From DASQZK01 sp963732905 (GTDB taxonomy: Bacteria > Bacteroidota > Bacteroidia > Bacteroidales > GCA-2748055), in assembly GCA_963732905.1 (NCBI GenBank), contig CAVTBM010000010.1, positions 124,001 through 188,000 of the forward strand: 64,000 nucleotides of DNA, written 5' to 3'. This document shows, one piece after another, positions 60,817 to 64,000 of this stretch. Position 1 is the stretch's first letter. Each line of letters opens with the position of its first letter. The notes below the pieces were generated by a model, which saw only the letters and a list, made by a program, of their open reading frames with translations, was not told where the DNA came from and ran no database searches. A program made the translations under genes and the position numbers.

Positions 60817-61824
60817 TTATTTTACGGTATCCATGTAGGCGATGAGGTCAATGACCTTGTTTGAATAACCCCATTCGTTGTCATACCAGGAAACAACCTT
60901 AACAAAGTTGTCATTCAGGGAGATACCTGCACCGGCATCAAAAATAGAAGTGCGGGAATCACCATTGAAATCACTTGAAACTACAGAGTCTTCGGTGTAA
61001 CCGAGGATCCCTTTAAGTTCGCCTTCTGAAGCGGCTTTCATGGCTTTTTTAATAGCCTCGTAAGAAGCCGGTTTTTCAAGACGGCAGGTGAGGTCAACCA
61101 CAGAAACGTTCAGCGTGGGAACCCTGAATGCCATGCCGGTGAGTTTTCCGTTAAGTTCGGGAATAACTTTGCCAACAGCTTTGGCGGCACCGGTGGAAGA
61201 AGGGATTATATTTCCGGCAGCAGCGCGACCACCTCTCCAGTCCTTCATGGAAGGTCCGTCTACTGTTTTCTGAGTAGCCGTAGTGGCATGAACAGTAGTC
61301 ATCAGCCCTTCAACGATACCGAAATTATCATGCAGGACTTTTACGATCGGGGCAAGACAGTTGGTGGTACAGGATGCATTGGATACGAATTGCATATCCT
61401 TCGTGAATTTTTTCTGGTTAACACCCATTACAAACATCGGGGTGTCATCTTTTGATGGAGCAGACATGACCACTCTCTTGGCACCGGCTTTGATATGACC
61501 CTGAGCTTTTTCCTTGGTGAGGAATAAACCGGTTGACTCAATAACGTAATCGGCTCCAACTTCATTCCATTTAAGATCTGCCGGATTAGGTACAGAAGTC
61601 ACCCTGATTTCATTGCCGTTAACAACCAGTTTACCATCCTTAACTTCAACAGTGCCGTCAAACCGTCCGTGAACTGTGTCATATTTAAGCATGTAGGCCA
61701 TGTAGTCTACATCAATCAGATCATTGATTCCTACTATCTGAATGTCATTCCTTTTCATCGCTGCCCTGAAAGCAAGCCTTCCAATTCTACCAAAGCCGTT
61801 AATTCCAACTTTAATTTTACCCAT
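60817..61824 (-). CDS. gap: Glyceraldehyde-3-phosphate dehydrogenase
   Basis: The 335-residue glycolytic enzyme has the NAD-binding motif KVGINGFGRIGRLAFRAAMK, catalytic Cys in SNASCTTNCLAPIVKVLHD, HATTATQKTVDGPSMKDWRG, the TGMAFRVPTLNVSVVDLT segment and WYDNEWGYSNKVIDL. Length is typical. The NAD-binding pocket residue after the Rossmann strand is Asp (GINDLIDV), favouring NAD+. It has its own promoter and terminator. Confidence 0.98.
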   Translation of the reverse strand: MGKIKVGINGFGRIGRLAFRAAMKRNDIQIVGINDLIDVDYMAYMLKYDTVHGRFDGTVEVKDGKLVVNGNEIRVTSVPNPADLKWNEVGADYVIESTGLFLTKEKAQGHIKAGAKRVVMSAPSKDDTPMFVMGVNQKKFTKDMQFVSNASCTTNCLAPIVKVLHDNFGIVEGLMTTVHATTATQKTVDGPSMKDWRGGRAAAGNIIPSSTGAAKAVGKVIPELNGKLTGMAFRVPTLNVSVVDLTCRLEKPASYEAIKKAMKAASEGELKGILGYTEDSVVSSDFNGDSRTSIFDAGAGISLNDNFVKVVSWYDNEWGYSNKVIDLIAYMDTVK

Positions 61825-61890
61825 AGCATTAAAAATTTTTGAATTATATTAATTGAACGAATAGTTAATGTTTTTTTTATAACAGAGCTG

Positions 61891-61922
61891 CAAAATTATA
61901 TATAAAAATCAAAACCTACAAA
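61891..61922 (-). promoter_or_regulatory. Promoter of gap
   Basis: On the minus strand TTTG (61922-61919), 20 bases, then TAATTTTG (61898-61891) gives the full Bacteroidota consensus. The start would be near 61885, leaving a ~60-nt leader. Confidence 0.78.
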
Positions 61923-62047
61923 AATTTGCGTATTTAGTACGTTAAGAGATTATTAAGTTTTAAATCATAACGCGTGAGTCGTTTTTCGTCCTCTCAACTT
62001 TTCAGACCATACGAAACTGCCTCATTGTTCTCCCTTTAAATTAAGGA

Positions 62048-62911
62048 TTAATAATCAGGCTGTTCTTTGGAGGCTTTCTTCTGCTGGCGCTGAAGTTTTT
62101 TTTGCTTGCGTTCATCCTTGAGCTTATCCAACCAGGTGTTGGATCGCGCTGCCTCACTCATGTCAATGACTTTCCCGAAACGGTATCCGACAAAAAGATT
62201 CGTGAAATAGAAATTGTTCAGTTCCGTTGCCATGATTGGTATCTTTTTGGGATAGATATCCATACCGATACCAAATTCCAGGGCATGCATAACCACATCC
62301 TGACGGGAATATTCGAAGGTAAAGCCTATCCTTGCCGATAGCCCCGGAACCACGGATAATTCTTTCATGCCTGTAAAAAATGAAGCTTTACCAATGATCT
62401 GGGACTGGTGAATTATGGGGTTGAATTTCTCTATTTTAGATTCATTCTCAAAGGGATTACCGGTAGTTGTGTAAAGAACTTCGTAGTAAATGGGTTTCAA
62501 TAATCCGAGAACAGGACCTGCCTCGTAGAAATAACGGATGGAGATTCCCCCGATATCATTCTTACGGAATAATTCGCTCTGCCGTCCGTATTGTGCTTTT
62601 AGCGCGAAGAAGCTGTTTTGTTTCCCGAAAACAAAACTCTTATTGGAATAATACCCGTTCGAAATTTTAATTTCCTTGGGATTCTTCACATTTCCTAATT
62701 CAACCCTGTAAAGAGTATGATTTCGGGCATTAATTCTTTTTGCATATTCATAATCCCCGCTAAAACCATTTGAATTCAGGAAAACGCCAAAACTCTGCTC
62801 ATTACGCAAAAGAATTTTTGGCTGTTCATTGATGTCGCCCTGTGAATAGGCCGGGGACCAAATCAAAAACAGACACAAGACTACAGGGACTATCGTCAAA
62901 ACCCTTTTCAT
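62048..62911 (-). CDS. Secreted hypothetical protein, conserved-looking barrel type
   Basis: The 287-residue protein has a signal peptide (LTIVPVVLCLFLIWSPAYSQ). Its body is strand-rich (FGVFLNSNGFSGDYEYAKRI, FFALKAQYGRQSELFRKNDI, ARIGFTFEYSRQDVVMHALE) and resembles uncharacterised Bacteroidota envelope proteins. The C-terminus is very basic and low complexity (KLKDERKQKKLQRQQKKASK). No known family is recognised. A 43-residue lipoprotein gene lies 147 bp upstream on the same strand. Confidence 0.65.
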   Translation of the reverse strand: MKRVLTIVPVVLCLFLIWSPAYSQGDINEQPKILLRNEQSFGVFLNSNGFSGDYEYAKRINARNHTLYRVELGNVKNPKEIKISNGYYSNKSFVFGKQNSFFALKAQYGRQSELFRKNDIGGISIRYFYEAGPVLGLLKPIYYEVLYTTTGNPFENESKIEKFNPIIHQSQIIGKASFFTGMKELSVVPGLSARIGFTFEYSRQDVVMHALEFGIGMDIYPKKIPIMATELNNFYFTNLFVGYRFGKVIDMSEAARSNTWLDKLKDERKQKKLQRQQKKASKEQPDY

Positions 62912-63058
62912 CTTTCAGATCCTTTCCAATACCTTAATGAAGGGTATTCCGGGAAAAGGAATTGTGTGTTTAAACAAAGATTGCAGATCATAACGGGAAA
63001 ATATACCCGGATTCTCTGCAATCGTATATTGAAAAAACGATCCCGAACCATATACAGC

Positions 63059-63190
63059 TCAGGAAGCCGGATTTTCTGGTTGTTCGATGTTATGATTCTG
63101 GCTGTATGCCGGACAAACTTTCCTGTTGCAGGAAGATAACAGAACACCGAGAGCAAAAATAACAGCGAGAAGAAAGGTTGCTTTTTTCAT
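63059..63190 (-). CDS. Small (43-aa) lipoprotein with VCPAYS motif
   Basis: The frame from ATG 63190 to the TGA at 63059-63061 reads as a 43-residue precursor. It is MKKATFLLAVIFALGVLLSS with a lipobox ending LLSSC at residue 21, followed by a mature peptide of ~23 residues that begins CNRKVCPAYSQNHN and ends ENPAS. The basic start, hydrophobic core and lipobox are exactly placed. A Cys-Pro-Ala-Tyr (CPAY) core recurs in small Bacteroidota lipoproteins as I recall, but I cannot verify that here. It is likely cotranscribed with the gene at 62048-62911. A longer frame on the same strand (62908-63156) is out of frame with this and lacks a signal. Confidence 0.7.
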   Translation of the reverse strand: MKKATFLLAVIFALGVLLSSCNRKVCPAYSQNHNIEQPENPAS

Positions 63191-63400
63191 CTGATCAATT
63201 TTCTTGTTAACTTGTAAACTAACCGTATAACGATTTTTCTAAAAGAATGGTTGCAATATACAAAAATTAAATTTGAAATAATGATTCACATCCTAACAAA
63301 AACGGCTTGCCTGCCATTTTATTTCACAAGAAAATAGACTTTTTAAGTTATTGGCCTTGTGGAACATCCATGCGCCAGGCTTCTTAAATTAAATATGATT

Positions 63401-63473
63401 TTACTCCCGTTGGTCGTGAGATCGCTTCGCTGCTTCGCTAAGTTACTCCCGTTGGTCGTGAGATCGCTTCGCT
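63401..63473. repeat. Two-copy 31-bp direct repeat
   Basis: Identical 31-bp units start at 63401 and 63443 (each begins TTACTCCCGTTGGTCGTGAG and ends GATCGCTTCGCT), with a spacer of 11 bp that itself repeats GCTTCGCT. It is a local tandem duplication, not a CRISPR (only two copies, spacer too short). Confidence 0.85.
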
Positions 63474-63591
63474 AAGTTTATGTCCTTTTGTGCCAGCGCC
63501 ATATAGATTTATTATTGTGGTTTGGAAGTTTCACCGGAATTGAATATTCTATGGGGTTGATAATGCGTCGATTACCTATATAATTAACCAG

Positions 63592-63642
63592 CCTGGGGAA
63601 AGGTGGCATTCCTGTGATGAAATGCAATCCTGTTTCCCCAGG
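63592..63642 (-). repeat. Nested inverted repeat downstream of the partial BNR gene
   Basis: CCTGGGGAAA (63592-63601) and TTTCCCCAGG (63633-63642) form a 10-bp perfect outer stem. GCATT/AATGC forms an inner stem. It lies 41 bp past the stop of the partial BNR gene on the minus strand, with no T-run after it. It may be an RNA-end or stability element. Confidence 0.6.
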
Positions 63643-63682
63643 CCGGCAAAATCTCTTTATCCTGACGCCAAATCAGAGCAGG

Positions 63683-64000
63683 CTAAAGCTCAGGTATTCT
63701 TCCAGGAGTCCATTGTATTTTGGCATCATTCATTTCTTTTTCAATCGTTTCGATTTCGCCCATGACCGATTTCATCTTCCCGAGTACAGGTGGAAAGTCC
63801 GTTGTCAGAACATCATAGTCCTTCTGCATGGTTGAGGTAACACCCTGTGTGGTGCCCCATAAATTTTCGATGATGGCATACAAACGGTTATTGAGAGGCT
63901 CTGGCATTGGAGGTAGTTCTTCATCACTTGCTTTCGCCTTCGGGCCATCCATGGTATAAAGGATATCTCTGAGTTCTTTTTCAATTTTCATCGTCCGGGC
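63683..64000 (-). CDS. C-terminal part of a BNR/sortilin-like repeat protein (WD40/YVTN glycosyl hydrolase family)
   Basis: The frame is open to the window edge (no stop between 63683 and 64000), so this is the 3' end of a longer gene. An internal ATG exists at 63991 but the frame continues past it. The ~105 residues are a helical tail ending QWTPGRIPEL, with PEPLNNRLYAIIENLWGTTQ and a helical KMKSVMGEIETIEKEMNDAK. That ending (Tyr/Trp-Thr-Pro-Gly-Arg-x-Pro) is what I recall as the C-terminus of large secreted BNR-repeat 'glycosyl hydrolase' proteins. The propeller and signal peptide would be outside. Function unknown. Confidence 0.7.
   Translation of the reverse strand, partial: ARTMKIEKELRDILYTMDGPKAKASDEELPPMPEPLNNRLYAIIENLWGTTQGVTSTMQKDYDVLTTDFPPVLGKMKSVMGEIETIEKEMNDAKIQWTPGRIPEL

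Larger units (their letters stand above)
63191..63682. other. 492-bp intergenic region with a repeat and a hairpin
   Basis: It contains a 31-bp direct repeat (63401-63473) and a long hairpin (63592-63642), listed separately. Otherwise it is AT-rich with no reading frame of note, no promoter pair and no RNA gene. Confidence 0.5.

Noticed and set aside
62908..63156. 82-residue minus-strand frame before the 62048 gene
   Set aside because: Overlaps the better-supported 43-residue lipoprotein in another frame, lacks signal and family features.
63401..63473. Possible CRISPR array
   Set aside because: Only two repeats with an 11-bp spacer and no cas genes.

Overview
The window looks like a chromosomal segment of a free-living, probably anaerobic or facultative member of the Bacteroidota (Bacteroidales/Marinilabiliales-like). 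Four signs support this. The primary sigma factor is short (287 aa) and lacks region 1.1. Rho carries a long Q/N/R/P-rich insertion. Two secreted proteins end in type IX secretion (T9SS) sorting domains. Many genes have the Bacteroidota promoter TTTG-N18-20-TAnnTTTG instead of -35/-10 boxes. A 1183-residue pyruvate:ferredoxin oxidoreductase (NifJ) points to anaerobic pyruvate metabolism. I see no insertion sequence, prophage, CRISPR array, tRNA or rRNA gene.

Layout. 1-6.8 kb holds secreted hydrolases: a truncated putative glycosidase, a DUF1287 protein, an arylsulfotransferase-like T9SS protein and a GH5 T9SS protein. 6.8-7.7 kb is a decayed spacer with what looks like the tail of a DUF4386 gene. 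7.7-11.1 kb is an oxidoreductase operon: a Gluconate-2-dehydrogenase subunit-3-like protein, a GMC flavoprotein and a nonahaem cytochrome c. 11.4-15 kb holds cytochrome-like lipoproteins (two haem sites of the rare CX4CH type), a DUF5777 protein, a YceI protein and an OB-fold protein. Together these two clusters could form a periplasmic-to-surface electron-transfer module. 15.2-20.9 kb holds an exported ADP-ribosylglycohydrolase-fold lipoprotein and two adjacent M14 carboxypeptidase homologues, one of which has lost all three zinc ligands.

21-39.8 kb is mostly housekeeping: an AlaDH/PNT-family dehydrogenase, rpe, rpoD, rho, nifJ, ruvX, def, a DHOD-like protein, comEC, trkA-trkH, a tsaC/yciO-type gene and a rhomboid protease. 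40-47 kb is the isoleucine/valine operon ilvD-ilvB-ilvN-ilvC followed by ilvA. It is preceded by a complete attenuator, with promoter, a 22-codon leader peptide carrying eleven consecutive Ile/Val/Leu codons, an antiterminator pairing and an intrinsic terminator. The SRP RNA gene (ffs) lies next to it. 47.4-53 kb holds a DUF4199 protein with two glycosyltransferases, and a converging acyl-CoA reductase/pRiA4b-like/miaA/Nudix operon. 53-64 kb holds aconitase, a lone ABC permease with a SiaC-like protein, a three-gene envelope operon (IPT/TIG lipoprotein, barrel-like protein, WD40), gap, a conserved-looking secreted protein with a 43-residue lipoprotein upstream, and the 3' end of a BNR-repeat protein.

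The clearest regulatory system is the ilv leader, which I resolved base by base. The most interesting biochemical candidates are the GMC/nonahaem operon with the neighbouring CX4CH cytochrome lipoproteins, and the inactive/active M14 pair. All functional calls come from reading motifs by eye; no database search was run.
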